Shown: one piece after another, positions 16,217-25,919 of the stretch | Numbering within the stretch: position 1 is the first letter of the stretch | How the letters are laid out: every line of letters starts with the position of its first letter | Assembly: GCA_004017275.1 (NCBI GenBank) | Contig: SAKE01000024.1 | Span: 18,392 to 82,391 of the forward strand | Length of the DNA stretch: 64,000 nt | Source of the DNA: Mesorhizobium sp. | Lineage (GTDB): Bacteria; Pseudomonadota; Alphaproteobacteria; Rhizobiales; Rhizobiaceae | Reading direction: 5' to 3' | Notes under the pieces: generated by a model | The model's input: the letters and a program-made list of their open reading frames with translations, nothing else | Database searches by the model: none | Told to the model about the DNA's origin: nothing | Made by a program: the position numbers and the translations under genes

Positions 16217-17020
16217 TCAAAGCGCGGCTTTCGCCGCCTCGATCTTTTCAGTCAGCACTTCCTGTCCAAGCGCCCCGAACACGACCTCGTTGCCGACGAC
16301 ATAGGATGGCGTTCCGGTGATCGCCAGCTTGTTGGCAAGGTCGTAGGTCTTGGCGAGAGCCTCGTTGATTGTCGGGTCCTTCATTTTCTCGCGCAGCGCC
16401 GCTTCGTCGGCACCGAGCGACAGCGCGACCTTGATGGCTGCCGCCTCGGTGGCGCGCCCCTGGCCGCCGAGCAGTGCATTGTGGAACTCGCCGTACTTTT
16501 CCGGCTTCATCAGGTGGAAGGCCATTGAGACGACGCTCGCCTTCTGCGAATCCGGTCCGAGGATGGGGAATTCCTTGAGCACGAAACGCAGATCCGGGTC
16601 GGACTTGGTCAGCGCCCGCATGTCATCGATGGCGCGTTTGCAGAAGCCGCAATTGTAGTCGTAGAACTCTACGATGGTGACCTTGCCGTTCGGGTTGCCG
16701 ACGACGCCGTCGAAGGCCGAATTGAAAATCTGGTCCTTGGCGTTCTTGATGACGCCCATATGCGCGATGCGCTGCTCTTCCTTCTGCTTGGCCTCAAGCG
16801 CGTCCTGGACCTCCAGAAGCACTTCCGGGTTCTTGAGCAGATAGTCGCGGATGATGCCTTCGACCTCGGTGCGGTCGATCTTGGTGTCGGCCGCCGCCGT
16901 CTCGACCGGCTGTGCGGTCCCGGCCCTGGCAATCTGCGGGTTTCCGGCCACGAATCCGAAAGCCAGCATGGCCAGCGCGACCGCAACCCCCGTGGTGCCC
17001 AGCAGCAGTGCCTTTTTCAT
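16217..17020 (-). CDS. DsbA-family periplasmic thiol oxidoreductase
   Basis: The 267-residue protein starts at the ATG at 17020 and has an N-terminal membrane/signal segment. Residues 50-90 are helical (EGIIRDYLLKNPEVLLEVQDA), a lead often seen in rhizobial DsbA/DsbG-like proteins. The thioredoxin fold follows with the active site CGFC in VEFYDYNCGFCKRA and the cis-proline loop in ITGTPSYVVG. It should act in the periplasm on disulfides. It follows the M48 protease gene after 59 bases on the same strand. Confidence 0.93.
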   Translation of the reverse strand: MKKALLLGTTGVAVALAMLAFGFVAGNPQIARAGTAQPVETAAADTKIDRTEVEGIIRDYLLKNPEVLLEVQDALEAKQKEEQRIAHMGVIKNAKDQIFNSAFDGVVGNPNGKVTIVEFYDYNCGFCKRAIDDMRALTKSDPDLRFVLKEFPILGPDSQKASVVSMAFHLMKPEKYGEFHNALLGGQGRATEAAAIKVALSLGADEAALREKMKDPTINEALAKTYDLANKLAITGTPSYVVGNEVVFGALGQEVLTEKIEAAKAAL

Positions 17021-17079
17021 CGTTCCGTTCCTTCTACCTGTTTCCGGTCTGGCTATGTCGCAGCGCGCGACCGGAAAGT

Positions 17080-18474
17080 TCACTTGATCTTGGTTGATGG
17101 CTTGTAGTTTATGATATCCTGGGCGCGAAGCCAGCGCGGCTCGCCGCGTTTCATCTGCTGCTGCGCCCGCATGGCGAAAATCTTCGCATCCTTGTAGTTA
17201 CCAGAATAGAAATGGCCTTCGGCGGTGGCGAGTTCGGCGCCGGGTATATCGCCCAACTCGCCATAGGCCTGTGCCAGATAGCGGTATCCGGCTGAATTTT
17301 CCTTGTCGCGCCCGAGGCCATTGTTGATCTGTACAACGGCTTTTTTCAGAGAGTCGGGCGTGCCGACGGCCATCAGCGCCTGACCCATGGACACCGGCAG
17401 CAGACCGGACCGTGCCGTATCGAGGCTGATCGCCTTGGCGTAGGCGTCCGCGGCTTCCCTAGGCTTGTTTGCCTTCATCAGGATGTCGCCGCGCAGTTCC
17501 TGGAAATAAGCATTCTTCGGCTGCGCCTTGATCAGTGCATTGGTCTTGGCGAGCGCGGCGGCGATGTTGCCGAACAGATAGGTCGACTGGGCGTCGCCAT
17601 ATAGCGCGGCGAGGGTCCCTTGCATCTTTCGCATCAGCCGCGACGCGGCCGCCTGGCCTTCCATGTAGACGGCGATCTTCACCCGCACCATGTCATGGCG
17701 CTGCTGCAGCGCGGGCGGGTCCAGCCTGTCGACATTGGGGCTCTGTTTCACCAGCACTTCGAGATTGGAGATACGATCCTGCGGCATCGGATGGCTGATC
17801 CGGTAGGGATCGACTTGCGCGCCCGAAAGCGACAGCGCAGTCTGGAAGCGGCGAAACGTCTTCAGCATACCCATGCCGGACTGACCGGTGGCGTTGAGAT
17901 AGGTGATCGCCGAGCGGTCGGCCGTCATCTCCTCGGTGCGTTGATAGGCGAGAATGCTGCGCTGTGCCATCTCGCCGCCGCCGGCCGCCACGCCCATGCC
18001 CGCACCGGCGAGGCCGCGGCTGTTGGTGGTCGCACCGGCGACCATGGCGCCGGCGCCAAGCAACGTCGCGATGACGGCCATCGTCTTGGCGCGTTCGAGC
18101 TGGTCGCGTAGCTTCTGTTGGTGGCCGCCGGCGATATGGCCGGCTTCGTGGGCAATGACGCCGATGATTTCGTTGGGCGTTTCGGCCGTCATCAGCGCGC
18201 CGGTGTTGATGAACAGCCGGCGCCCGGTGACGAAGGCGTTGAAACTCTGGTCGTTGACCAGAACGATGTCGATGCCGTCATTCGCCAGGCCCGCCGCCTT
18301 GAAGATCGGCCGCGCGTAGTCGCGCACCAGCGCTTCGATCTCGGCGTCGCGCACCACCGGCACGTTCTGGGCGAAGGCGCTGACCGAACTCGCCATTGCA
18401 ACGGCAACGCCAAGCGAAAGCGTCGCGAAGACGCGCGCTGCCTGGGCAATCGTCGATCTGGGTCGGCTCAACAT
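17080..18474 (-). CDS. M48-family metalloprotease with TPR region (BepA-like)
   Basis: The 464-residue protein has an N-terminal hydrophobic export segment, then the zinc site HEAGH at 109-113 within GVIAHEAGHIAGGH and the third ligand region ERTEEMTADRSAITYL. A glycine/methionine-rich hydrophobic stretch lies between them. The C-terminal 180 residues form tetratricopeptide-like helices (LRGDILMKANKPREAADAYAKAI). This is the arrangement of BepA, which degrades or assists outer-membrane proteins such as LptD. The DsbA-like gene downstream fits an envelope quality-control role. Confidence 0.9.
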   Translation of the reverse strand: MLSRPRSTIAQAARVFATLSLGVAVAMASSVSAFAQNVPVVRDAEIEALVRDYARPIFKAAGLANDGIDIVLVNDQSFNAFVTGRRLFINTGALMTAETPNEIIGVIAHEAGHIAGGHQQKLRDQLERAKTMAVIATLLGAGAMVAGATTNSRGLAGAGMGVAAGGGEMAQRSILAYQRTEEMTADRSAITYLNATGQSGMGMLKTFRRFQTALSLSGAQVDPYRISHPMPQDRISNLEVLVKQSPNVDRLDPPALQQRHDMVRVKIAVYMEGQAAASRLMRKMQGTLAALYGDAQSTYLFGNIAAALAKTNALIKAQPKNAYFQELRGDILMKANKPREAADAYAKAISLDTARSGLLPVSMGQALMAVGTPDSLKKAVVQINNGLGRDKENSAGYRYLAQAYGELGDIPGAELATAEGHFYSGNYKDAKIFAMRAQQQMKRGEPRWLRAQDIINYKPSTKIK

Positions 18475-18619
18475 GATGGCTCCACTGGTAGACGAGCGGG
18501 CGAAAGATGAAAAGTCGGCGCCGGAAACTTCCTCAACTTGTGATCCTCACATCAATCGGGCATTTGTGCGGCACATGCGCCAGGGGCTTGGCGCGCTTGA
18601 TCGTCGGGATAGGGATAAA

Positions 18620-19768
18620 ATGGTCGTTTCGCTCTCACGCCGTGGCAATGTCGAGCCCTTCCATGCCATGGACATTCTGGCCGAGGCAAACCGGCTGAAG
18701 GCCGAGGGTGTGCCGGTTGTTTCGATGGCCGTCGGCCAGCCCTCCGATCCCGCACCGGTCCTGGTTCGCGCGGCCGCAGCCAAGGCGCTGCAGGACGGAC
18801 GCATCGGCTATACCGACGCGTTGGGACTGGCAGGTTTGCGCAAGGCGATCGCCGGACACTACGCCGATCACTATGGGCTTGATATCGAGCCCGGCCGGAT
18901 CGCGGTCACCACCGGGTCGTCGGCCGCCTTCAACCTCGCCTTCCTGGCGATGTTCGATCCGGGTGACCGCGTCGCCATCGCGGCGCCTGGCTATCCCGCC
19001 TATCGCAACATCATGGCCGCGCTGGGCATCGAGGTGGTCGAGATCGAGCTCGGCGACGCCGCCTACCTGCATGCCGGCCATCTGGAGACCGCGCATCGTG
19101 AAAAGCCACTGAAGGGCCTTCTGTTCGCCAGTCCGGCCAATCCCACCGGCGCGGTCATTCCGGCCGACGAACTGGCGGCCCTGGTGAGGACGGCACAAGA
19201 CCTCGGCATCGCTGTCATCTCCGACGAAATCTACCACCGGCTGGCCTATGCCGCCCCCGACACCACGGCGCTTGCCTATGGGGGCGACGTGACGGTGATC
19301 AATTCTTTCTCCAAATACTATTGCATGACCGGCTGGCGCATCGGCTGGATGGTGCTGCCGCAAGACCTGGTGCGGCCGGTCGAGCGTGTCGCCCAGAGCC
19401 TCTACATCTCGCCGCCGGAACTGTCGCAGATCGCCGCGATCGAGGCGTTCAGGGCGACCGACGAACTGGAGGCAGTGAAAGGCCGTTACGCCTGGAATCG
19501 TGAGCTCTTGATGAAACGCCTGCCGGAACTCGGCTTTCCGCTGGCCGCGCCCATGGACGGCGCCTTCTATGCCTTTTGCGATGTCACCAGGCATACCAAT
19601 GACAGCATGGCCTTTGCGCGAAAGATGCTGGCTGAAGCGCATGTGGCGGCGACGCCCGGCCGGGACTTCGACACCCAGGCGGGGCACCGCACCATGCGGT
19701 TTTCCTATGCCGGTAGCCATGACGACATGGTCGAGGCAATGGCGCGCATCGAACGCTGGTTGAGGTAG
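18620..19768 (+). CDS. Class I/II pyridoxal-phosphate aminotransferase
   Basis: The 382-residue protein starts at the ATG at 18620; the longer in-frame ORF reaches into the divergent protease promoter region and is not family-like. Fold-type I landmarks are FASPANPTGAVI, VISDEIYHRLAY (PLP-binding Asp/Tyr) and SFSKYYCMTGWRIGW with the Schiff-base lysine, plus an arginine in HRTMRFSYA for the substrate carboxylate. It resembles aspartate/aromatic aminotransferases of AT-I subgroup gamma. The substrate is not determined. Glutaminase follows after four bases. Confidence 0.93.
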   Translation: MVVSLSRRGNVEPFHAMDILAEANRLKAEGVPVVSMAVGQPSDPAPVLVRAAAAKALQDGRIGYTDALGLAGLRKAIAGHYADHYGLDIEPGRIAVTTGSSAAFNLAFLAMFDPGDRVAIAAPGYPAYRNIMAALGIEVVEIELGDAAYLHAGHLETAHREKPLKGLLFASPANPTGAVIPADELAALVRTAQDLGIAVISDEIYHRLAYAAPDTTALAYGGDVTVINSFSKYYCMTGWRIGWMVLPQDLVRPVERVAQSLYISPPELSQIAAIEAFRATDELEAVKGRYAWNRELLMKRLPELGFPLAAPMDGAFYAFCDVTRHTNDSMAFARKMLAEAHVAATPGRDFDTQAGHRTMRFSYAGSHDDMVEAMARIERWLR

Positions 19769-19772
19769 TCCC

Positions 19773-20738
19773 ATGCCGGAACTCGAACAGGCCCCCAAAC
19801 TTGATCAGGCCCCCAGACTTGATCAGGCATTGGCCGAAGTCGCCGCCGAAATGGCCGATCGCACCGATCGCGGTGACGTTGCTTCCTACATTCCGCAACT
19901 GGGCAAGGTCGATCCGAAGAAGTTCGGCATCGCCGCGGTCACCAATGATGGCCGTGTGCTGATGGCGGGTGACGCCGAACAGGCGTTTTCGATCCAGAGC
20001 ATCTCGAAAGTGTTCACCCTGACACTGGCGCTCGGCAATGTCGGCGACGCGCTGTGGCAGCGGGTCGGACGCGAACCATCGGGCAACCCCTTCAACTCGA
20101 TCGTGCAACTCGAGCACGAGAACGGCATTCCGCGCAATCCGTTCATCAATGCCGGCGCCATTGTCATTTCCGACATCCTGCTTGCCGGCCACCAGCCGCG
20201 CGAGGCCATCGGCGAGATCTTGCGTTTCATCCAGTTCCTCGCCGATGACGAAACGATCATCATCGATCGCGAGGTCGCGGCGTCTGAACGGGCCACCGGA
20301 TACCGCAACTTCGCGCTTGCCAACTACATGAAATCTTTCGGCAATCTCCATCACGCGCCGGAACTGGCGCTGGGTGTCTACTTCCACCATTGCGCTATTG
20401 CCATGAGTTGCCGGCAACTGGCGCTCGCCGGCCGCTTCCTGGCCAATGGCGGCAAGAACCCGGCGACCGGGCATTCCGTGGTGTCGGCCGAGCGCGCGCG
20501 CCGCATCGGCGCCATGATGCTGACCTGCGGCCATTATGACGGCTCCGGGGATTTTGCCTTCCGCGTCGGCATCCCCGGCAAGAGCGGCGTCGGCGGCGGC
20601 ATATTGGGCATCGTGCCGGGCGTGGCGTCGCTTGCCGTCTGGTCGCCAGGCCTCAATGCCAACGGCAATTCCAAGCTGGGTTCGATCGCGCTGGAAAAGC
20701 TGGCCAGGATGATGAACTGGTCGATCTTCGCGCCGTAG
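19773..20738 (+). CDS. glsA: Glutaminase
   Basis: The 321-residue protein has the serine-dependent glutaminase motifs FSIQSISKVFTLTLAL (SxxK), NPFNSIVQLE, NPFINAGAIV and the C-terminal GKSGVGGGILGIVPG. It hydrolyses glutamine to glutamate and ammonia. The N-terminus carries two tandem 18-base repeats (19788-19823) that encode a repeated QAPxLD unit not usual in the family. The gene starts four bases after the aminotransferase, so the pair may feed glutamate to transamination. Confidence 0.95.
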   Translation: MPELEQAPKLDQAPRLDQALAEVAAEMADRTDRGDVASYIPQLGKVDPKKFGIAAVTNDGRVLMAGDAEQAFSIQSISKVFTLTLALGNVGDALWQRVGREPSGNPFNSIVQLEHENGIPRNPFINAGAIVISDILLAGHQPREAIGEILRFIQFLADDETIIIDREVAASERATGYRNFALANYMKSFGNLHHAPELALGVYFHHCAIAMSCRQLALAGRFLANGGKNPATGHSVVSAERARRIGAMMLTCGHYDGSGDFAFRVGIPGKSGVGGGILGIVPGVASLAVWSPGLNANGNSKLGSIALEKLARMMNWSIFAP

Positions 20739-20766
20739 ACCCGTCGGAACGCAAGATATGAAAAAT

Positions 20767-20803
20767 CCCGCGCTATCTTTCGATGGCGCGGGACTCTTTT
20801 TTG
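20767..20803 (+). terminator. Rho-independent terminator after glsA
   Basis: CCCGCGCTATC (20767-20777) pairs with 20782-20792 around a four-base loop, followed by ACTCTTTTTTG. The hairpin stands between convergent glsA and rne and, with AAAAA on its left flank, may also act on the minus strand. Confidence 0.9.
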
Positions 20804-20833
20804 TCAAAAAATCACGTCAAGTGACTGAAGGGC

Positions 20834-23788
20834 TTAGAAAAAACCCTTCCGCTGCCACCAGCCGGCGCGCTTCGGCTTGTCCTCGGTCTTGGCCGCGGGT
20901 TCTTCCGCGACAGTCGAAGACACCACCGGCTCGACCGGCGCATTCACCGCCGCCGGCTTACGCCGCGACGGGCGGGCCTTCGGTGCCGCCTCGACGGCTG
21001 CTGCTGCCTCGTCTGACGCAGTGGCCGGCGTCTCGACCGGTGCTTCCGCCTCGGTAGCCGGCTCATCCGCGACGACCTCGGCCGCCGCCTTCTTCGGCTT
21101 GGCGACACGGCGTGCCTTCTTCGGCTTCTCCGTGCTCGGTGCGTCGTCATTGGCCGGAGCAAGCGCCACCGGCTCTTCAGCTGGTGCAGCAACGACAGGC
21201 TCGCTGGCGATCACCTCAGTTGCCGAGACTTCGCCTTCAGACACGTCGGCTGTTTCGCCGGCGCTTGCCTCGGCCTCGCCTTCGCCGTCTTCGCGGCGAT
21301 TGCGTTTGCCGCCGCGCTTGCCGCGCCGGCGCTTCTTGCCCGGGCCTTCGTCCGAAGTGCCTTGACCCTCGTCCGATGCCTCAACCGTTTCGGAAGCTTC
21401 GGCAACACCAACAGGGACGTTCTCGTCCGCTTCGGCGTCGCTGGCGGCCGAGTCGGAGACCTCATCGGCCGACGCCGAGACGGTAGCGCCATCCGCAGGG
21501 GCGCCATGCTCGCGGTCGCGATCCTTGCCGCCGCGACGGCGCCGACGCTTGCGGCGCTTGCGGTCGCGGCCTTCGCCTTCCTCGCCACCGCCAGCAGGGC
21601 GGGGTTGGTGCTGCGGCTGCTGCTGGCGTGGCTGTTCGGCCAGCACCGGCGCCTCATCCTCTTCCTCGATGACGGCAATCTCGTCGTCGGCCTCTTCCGG
21701 CTCGACATAGGCCGGCAGGCTGCGCAACTCGACAAAGCCTTCCGGCTTTTCAGCCAGCGCGCCGCGGAAGATCGCATAGTGCTGCGAACCAACCGAATCG
21801 TCGGCCTCGATGGTGATCGTCAGCCCGAAACGGCTTTCGAGTTCGACCAGCGTGCCACGCTTGTGGTTGAGCACGTAGAGTGCGGTCGCCGCCGGCGTCC
21901 GCACTGTGATGTGGCTGCGCGAATCCTTGAGCAGGAATTCCTCGATCGCCCGCACCACCATCAGCGCGACCGACGAATCGGAGCGCACATGGCCGGTGCC
22001 GCCGCAATGCGGGCAGGGCTTCATGGTCGATTCCAGCACGCTGGCGCGGATGCGCTGGCGTGACATCTCCATCAGGCCGAAATGCGAGATACGGCCGACC
22101 TGGATGCGCGCACGATCGTTCTTGAGATGATCCTTCAACCGCTTCTCGACGGAGCGGTTGTTGCGGTTCTCCTCCATGTCGATGAAGTCGATGACGATCA
22201 GGCCGGCGAGATCGCGCAGTCTGAGCTGACGCGCGACTTCCTCGGCCGCTTCCAGATTGGTGTGGAGCGCGGTGTCCTCGATCGAGTGCTCCTTGGTGGA
22301 GCGGCCCGAATTGACGTCGATGGCGACCAATGCCTCGGTCTGGTTGATGATGATGTAGCCGCCGCTTTTCAGCGTCACCTGCGGCTGTAGCATGCGGTCG
22401 AGTTGCGCCTCGATGCCGTTGCGCACGAAGATCGGTGTCGTGTCGCGGAACGGCTGAACCACCTTGGCGTGGCTCGGCATCAGCATGCGCATAAAGTCCT
22501 TGGCCTCACGGTAGCCTTCCTCGCCGGAGACAAGAATCTCGTCGATATCCTTGTTGTAGAGGTCGCGCACCGAACGCTTGATCAGGCTGCCTTCCTCATA
22601 GACCAGGGCAGGGGCCGTGGACTGCAAGGTGAGACTGCGGACATTTTCCCAAAGCCGCATCAGATATTCGTAATCGCGCTTGATCTCGGCCTTGGTGCGG
22701 CTCTCGCCGGCGGTGCGCAGGATGACGCCCATGCCTTGCGGCACTTCGAGATCCGCAACCACCTCCTTGAGGCGCTTGCGGTCGACCGCGCTGGTGATCT
22801 TGCGCGAAATGCCGCCGCCACGCGCCGTGTTCGGCATTAGCACCGAATAGCGGCCGGCAAGCGACAGATAGGTGGTCAGTGCCGCACCCTTGTTGCCGCG
22901 TTCTTCCTTGACGACCTGCACCAGCAGGATCTGCCGGCGCTTGATCACTTCCTGGATCTTGTACTGGCGGCGCACCGGCTTGCGGCGGTTGCGCACCTCT
23001 TCCAGCGCGTCCTCGGCACCGACCGATTCGACCTCATGATCGTCCGCATGCGAGGACTGTACTTCTTCCAGCATGCCGCGATCATTGTCGCCGGACGTCG
23101 CTTCGCTGCCTTGTTCGGCCTGCGGGACGACTTCGGAAATCACATCGGCTTCGACCGAGGCGGCGATCGACGTCGGGCCGCCATCGCGGGTTTCGGCTTC
23201 GTTCTCATCGGCGGAATCCTCGCCATGTCCGGACGCATCGGCATGTTCCGAAGTCTCGGCAGCATGTTCGATGATCTCTGACGTGTGAGAGGTGTCCTCA
23301 ACAGTGGCGTCAGCGCCTTCGGCTGGCCAGGCAGCTTCGCCTGCCTCGTCAGCAGCTTCGCTTGCCTCGCCGGATTCGGCTGCATCGCGCTTGTGCTCGC
23401 CGCGGTCGCGGGGCTTGCCGCCGCGCCGGCGGCCGCGCCGTCCACGATCGCGGCTCTGGCGATCATCGCCGTCGCCGTCCTCGTTCTCCTCGTCCTCGGC
23501 CTCCTGCGCTTCCGCGCGCAGCAGTGCCTGACGATCGGCGACCGGAATCTGGTAGTAGTCGGGGTGTATTTCACTGAAGGCGAGAAAACCGTGACGGTTG
23601 CCGCCATATTCGACAAAGGCTGCCTGAAGGGAGGGCTCTACGCGCGTTACGCGGGCCAGGTAGATGTTTCCTTTGAGCTGCTTCTTGTCCTGGGATTCAA
23701 AGTCGAATTCTTCAATACGGTTACCGCGTACGACGACAACGCGTGTTTCCTCCGGGTGGGAGGCGTCTATCAGCATTTTGTTGGGCAT
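20834..23788 (-). CDS. rne: Ribonuclease E
   Basis: The 984-residue protein starts MPNKMLIDASHPEETRVVVV. The S1 domain is split by a large acidic/Arg insertion (about residues 95-290), as is usual in alphaproteobacteria. The catalytic core has VAIDVNSG and IVIDFIDM, which carry the two metal-binding aspartates, and the zinc-link CPHCGGTG. The C-terminal 300 residues alternate basic RKRRKRRRRRGGKDR blocks with acidic and Ala/Val/Glu-rich stretches, the degradosome scaffold. It cleaves single-stranded AU-rich RNA and matures rRNA and tRNA. Confidence 0.97.
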   Translation of the reverse strand: MPNKMLIDASHPEETRVVVVRGNRIEEFDFESQDKKQLKGNIYLARVTRVEPSLQAAFVEYGGNRHGFLAFSEIHPDYYQIPVADRQALLRAEAQEAEDEENEDGDGDDRQSRDRGRRGRRRGGKPRDRGEHKRDAAESGEASEAADEAGEAAWPAEGADATVEDTSHTSEIIEHAAETSEHADASGHGEDSADENEAETRDGGPTSIAASVEADVISEVVPQAEQGSEATSGDNDRGMLEEVQSSHADDHEVESVGAEDALEEVRNRRKPVRRQYKIQEVIKRRQILLVQVVKEERGNKGAALTTYLSLAGRYSVLMPNTARGGGISRKITSAVDRKRLKEVVADLEVPQGMGVILRTAGESRTKAEIKRDYEYLMRLWENVRSLTLQSTAPALVYEEGSLIKRSVRDLYNKDIDEILVSGEEGYREAKDFMRMLMPSHAKVVQPFRDTTPIFVRNGIEAQLDRMLQPQVTLKSGGYIIINQTEALVAIDVNSGRSTKEHSIEDTALHTNLEAAEEVARQLRLRDLAGLIVIDFIDMEENRNNRSVEKRLKDHLKNDRARIQVGRISHFGLMEMSRQRIRASVLESTMKPCPHCGGTGHVRSDSSVALMVVRAIEEFLLKDSRSHITVRTPAATALYVLNHKRGTLVELESRFGLTITIEADDSVGSQHYAIFRGALAEKPEGFVELRSLPAYVEPEEADDEIAVIEEEDEAPVLAEQPRQQQPQHQPRPAGGGEEGEGRDRKRRKRRRRRGGKDRDREHGAPADGATVSASADEVSDSAASDAEADENVPVGVAEASETVEASDEGQGTSDEGPGKKRRRGKRGGKRNRREDGEGEAEASAGETADVSEGEVSATEVIASEPVVAAPAEEPVALAPANDDAPSTEKPKKARRVAKPKKAAAEVVADEPATEAEAPVETPATASDEAAAAVEAAPKARPSRRKPAAVNAPVEPVVSSTVAEEPAAKTEDKPKRAGWWQRKGFF

Positions 23789-24443
23789 TATTTCGTTTCC
23801 CCCCGGCAGCCGTCAGCCGCAGCTTGCGGGGCAAAGCCTGCTGCTGCATGTCTGGAGTGTGGGTGCCGGATATTTGAACGTCCGCCGGCCGCCGCCTGCG
23901 CGCCATGGCGGTGCCGCCCGCAGCCATACTGGCGCGGTTTGATGCGGACCTTTCCATGATTGCGCTTGAAGCCATCGTCACCAGCAGAACCTTTTGAACC
24001 AAAGCCCGGGCGAACCGGACCAGCTTGTTTGCTCATACAGAGCCGGCGCGGGAACAAACCCGGCCGTTTTCCTCACGCAGGCGATTCCCCCGCCACGGGC
24101 GCACACCTGCGAAATTCGTCGCGATCACCTGAACCCTTTTCGCGTGAAGCGAAAGGAGCCGCCTTTTTCATCTGACCCTGTAGCAGGAAGCTGCGGAGGA
24201 GGGCGGTTCCAGGATTGCAGTGATCCACCATCGCTTTTATGATTTGGCGGGGTGGAAGGCAACCCCGATTTCCGATGCCGGCAAAAAGCAGTTCCGTAAC
24301 GTAAGCCTGGGTTGCGACCTTGCATGAAAAGGCTTGGTTAACCTTCTCTGGATACCAATCGTTAATCGAGTTCGCGGCCTAACCGGCTTTTTCGACGAAA
24401 CGACGGGGCGCCTGGCGCCAAACCGGGAGCGACTGGACGAGAG
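23789..24443. other. Long divergent intergenic region (rne leader / amidase upstream)
   Basis: The 655 bases between the divergent rne and amidase genes contain no recognised gene. An 82-codon minus-strand frame starts at an ATG at 24036, is very rich in Gly/Arg/His and ends in TAATG, sharing one base with the rne start. A hairpin CCTTTTCGC-GTGAA-GCGAAAGG lies near 24136-24158. Long leaders that RNase E itself binds are known in enterobacteria; a similar role here is inference. Confidence 0.5.
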
Positions 24444-25706
24444 ATGGGACGGGCAGACTTCACAGACAAGGGATGTCGTGTTGGCGGCCGGATTCTCGGC
24501 GCCTTCTGCCTTTTGCTGCTGCTGGCGATCTCTTCTGGTTTTTCCTCAATCGCCAATGCCGCCGATGCTCCGCTCGTGGCGAAAGGCTACAAGATGGCCG
24601 GCGATGCCACCAAGATGCGCATCGTCATCGATTTCGATCGCGAACCCGATGTCAAATGGTTCCTGCTGCGCGGGCCTAACCGTCTTGTCATCGATCTCGC
24701 GAATGCGAGGTTCGCCATTGATGCTAAGGATTTGAAGGCACGGGGCCTGGTCAAAGGCGTGCGCCTGGGCGAGCTCGGAGAGGGCGTTTCGCGGCTGATC
24801 CTCACCGGCAAGGGACCCTTCGCCGTCGACAAGCTCGATGTGCTCAAGAACGAGGACGCAACGGGCTACCGCATTGCCATCGATATGTCGGCAGCCTCCG
24901 CACGCGAGTTCGATGCCGCGCTGGCCAATCAGGCGCTGACCACCGGATCCACGGTTTCGACCGACAAGGGAGGGCGGGTCGGCACCGGACCGGTCTCCAA
25001 TCCCGGCCATCGCTTCACCGTCGTCATCGACCCCGGCCATGGCGGCATCGACGGCGGCGCCGAGGGCCTGAACGGCACCATCGAGAAGAACGTCACGCTG
25101 GCCTTCGCCACGGAACTGCGCGACAAACTCGCGGCCGTCGGCAATTACGATGTCTTCATGACGCGCGACACGGACGAATTCCTGCGTCTGGACGACCGCG
25201 TGCGCATTGCCCGGCAGCATGAGGCCGACCTGCTCATTTCCATTCACGCCGACACGATCAGCGTCAAGGGCATTCGCGGCGCCACCGTCTACACCGTCTC
25301 CGACAAGGCTTCTGACCCCGAGGCGCAAGCGCTTGCCGACCGTGAGAACCTTTCCGACCAGTTCGCCGGCATGGAAATCAAGAACGACAGCAAGGAAGTC
25401 ACCGACATCCTGATCGACCTGATCCGCCGCGAAACGCACAATTTCTCGATGAGTTTCGCCCACACGCTGGTCGGCCAGCTGTCCACCAGCGTCGGCCTCA
25501 TCAACAATCCGCAGCGTTCGGCGGGCTTCAAGGTGCTGAAAGCACCCGATGTGCCGTCCGTGCTGGTCGAGCTCGGTTACCTCTCGAACGCCAAGGACGA
25601 AGCACAGTTGCTCAACGCCGACTGGCGGGGCAAGGCGGCTCAAAGCATAACCAATGCTGTCGCGCTTTTCGCGTCAGCCAAGGCCGGAGCGAGGGCCGGA
25701 GGCTGA
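24444..25706 (+). CDS. N-acetylmuramoyl-L-alanine amidase (AmiC-like)
   Basis: The 420-residue protein has an N-terminal export segment ending near IANA, an AMIN domain (about residues 50-140) for envelope targeting, and an Amidase_3 domain. The zinc site is visible in VIDPGHGGIDGGAEG, the following glutamate in GTIEKNV, and ISIHADTIS; the catalytic glutamate is in VLVELGYLSN. It cleaves the amide between MurNAc and the stem peptide, mainly for daughter-cell separation. It precedes PBP1A, 213 bases downstream. Confidence 0.95.
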   Translation: MGRADFTDKGCRVGGRILGAFCLLLLLAISSGFSSIANAADAPLVAKGYKMAGDATKMRIVIDFDREPDVKWFLLRGPNRLVIDLANARFAIDAKDLKARGLVKGVRLGELGEGVSRLILTGKGPFAVDKLDVLKNEDATGYRIAIDMSAASAREFDAALANQALTTGSTVSTDKGGRVGTGPVSNPGHRFTVVIDPGHGGIDGGAEGLNGTIEKNVTLAFATELRDKLAAVGNYDVFMTRDTDEFLRLDDRVRIARQHEADLLISIHADTISVKGIRGATVYTVSDKASDPEAQALADRENLSDQFAGMEIKNDSKEVTDILIDLIRRETHNFSMSFAHTLVGQLSTSVGLINNPQRSAGFKVLKAPDVPSVLVELGYLSNAKDEAQLLNADWRGKAAQSITNAVALFASAKAGARAGG

Positions 25707-25919
25707 CATGACCGGCGGCGCCTGCAACCAGAGGCGGCGTGTCGCGGCGACAACACCCGGTGCTTTTATTTCCGGCGCGCAGCCGCGAAATCCGGCATTG
25801 CCGTATTTTGTCCACATGGTGGCGACAAGGGTTTTCGATTACGGATTGGGACCGGCTCGAAAGCTTGCGCGAAAGGCGGCTTCGTTTAGGAAATTCCCGA
25901 ACCAAGGACTGGAGCGGGT

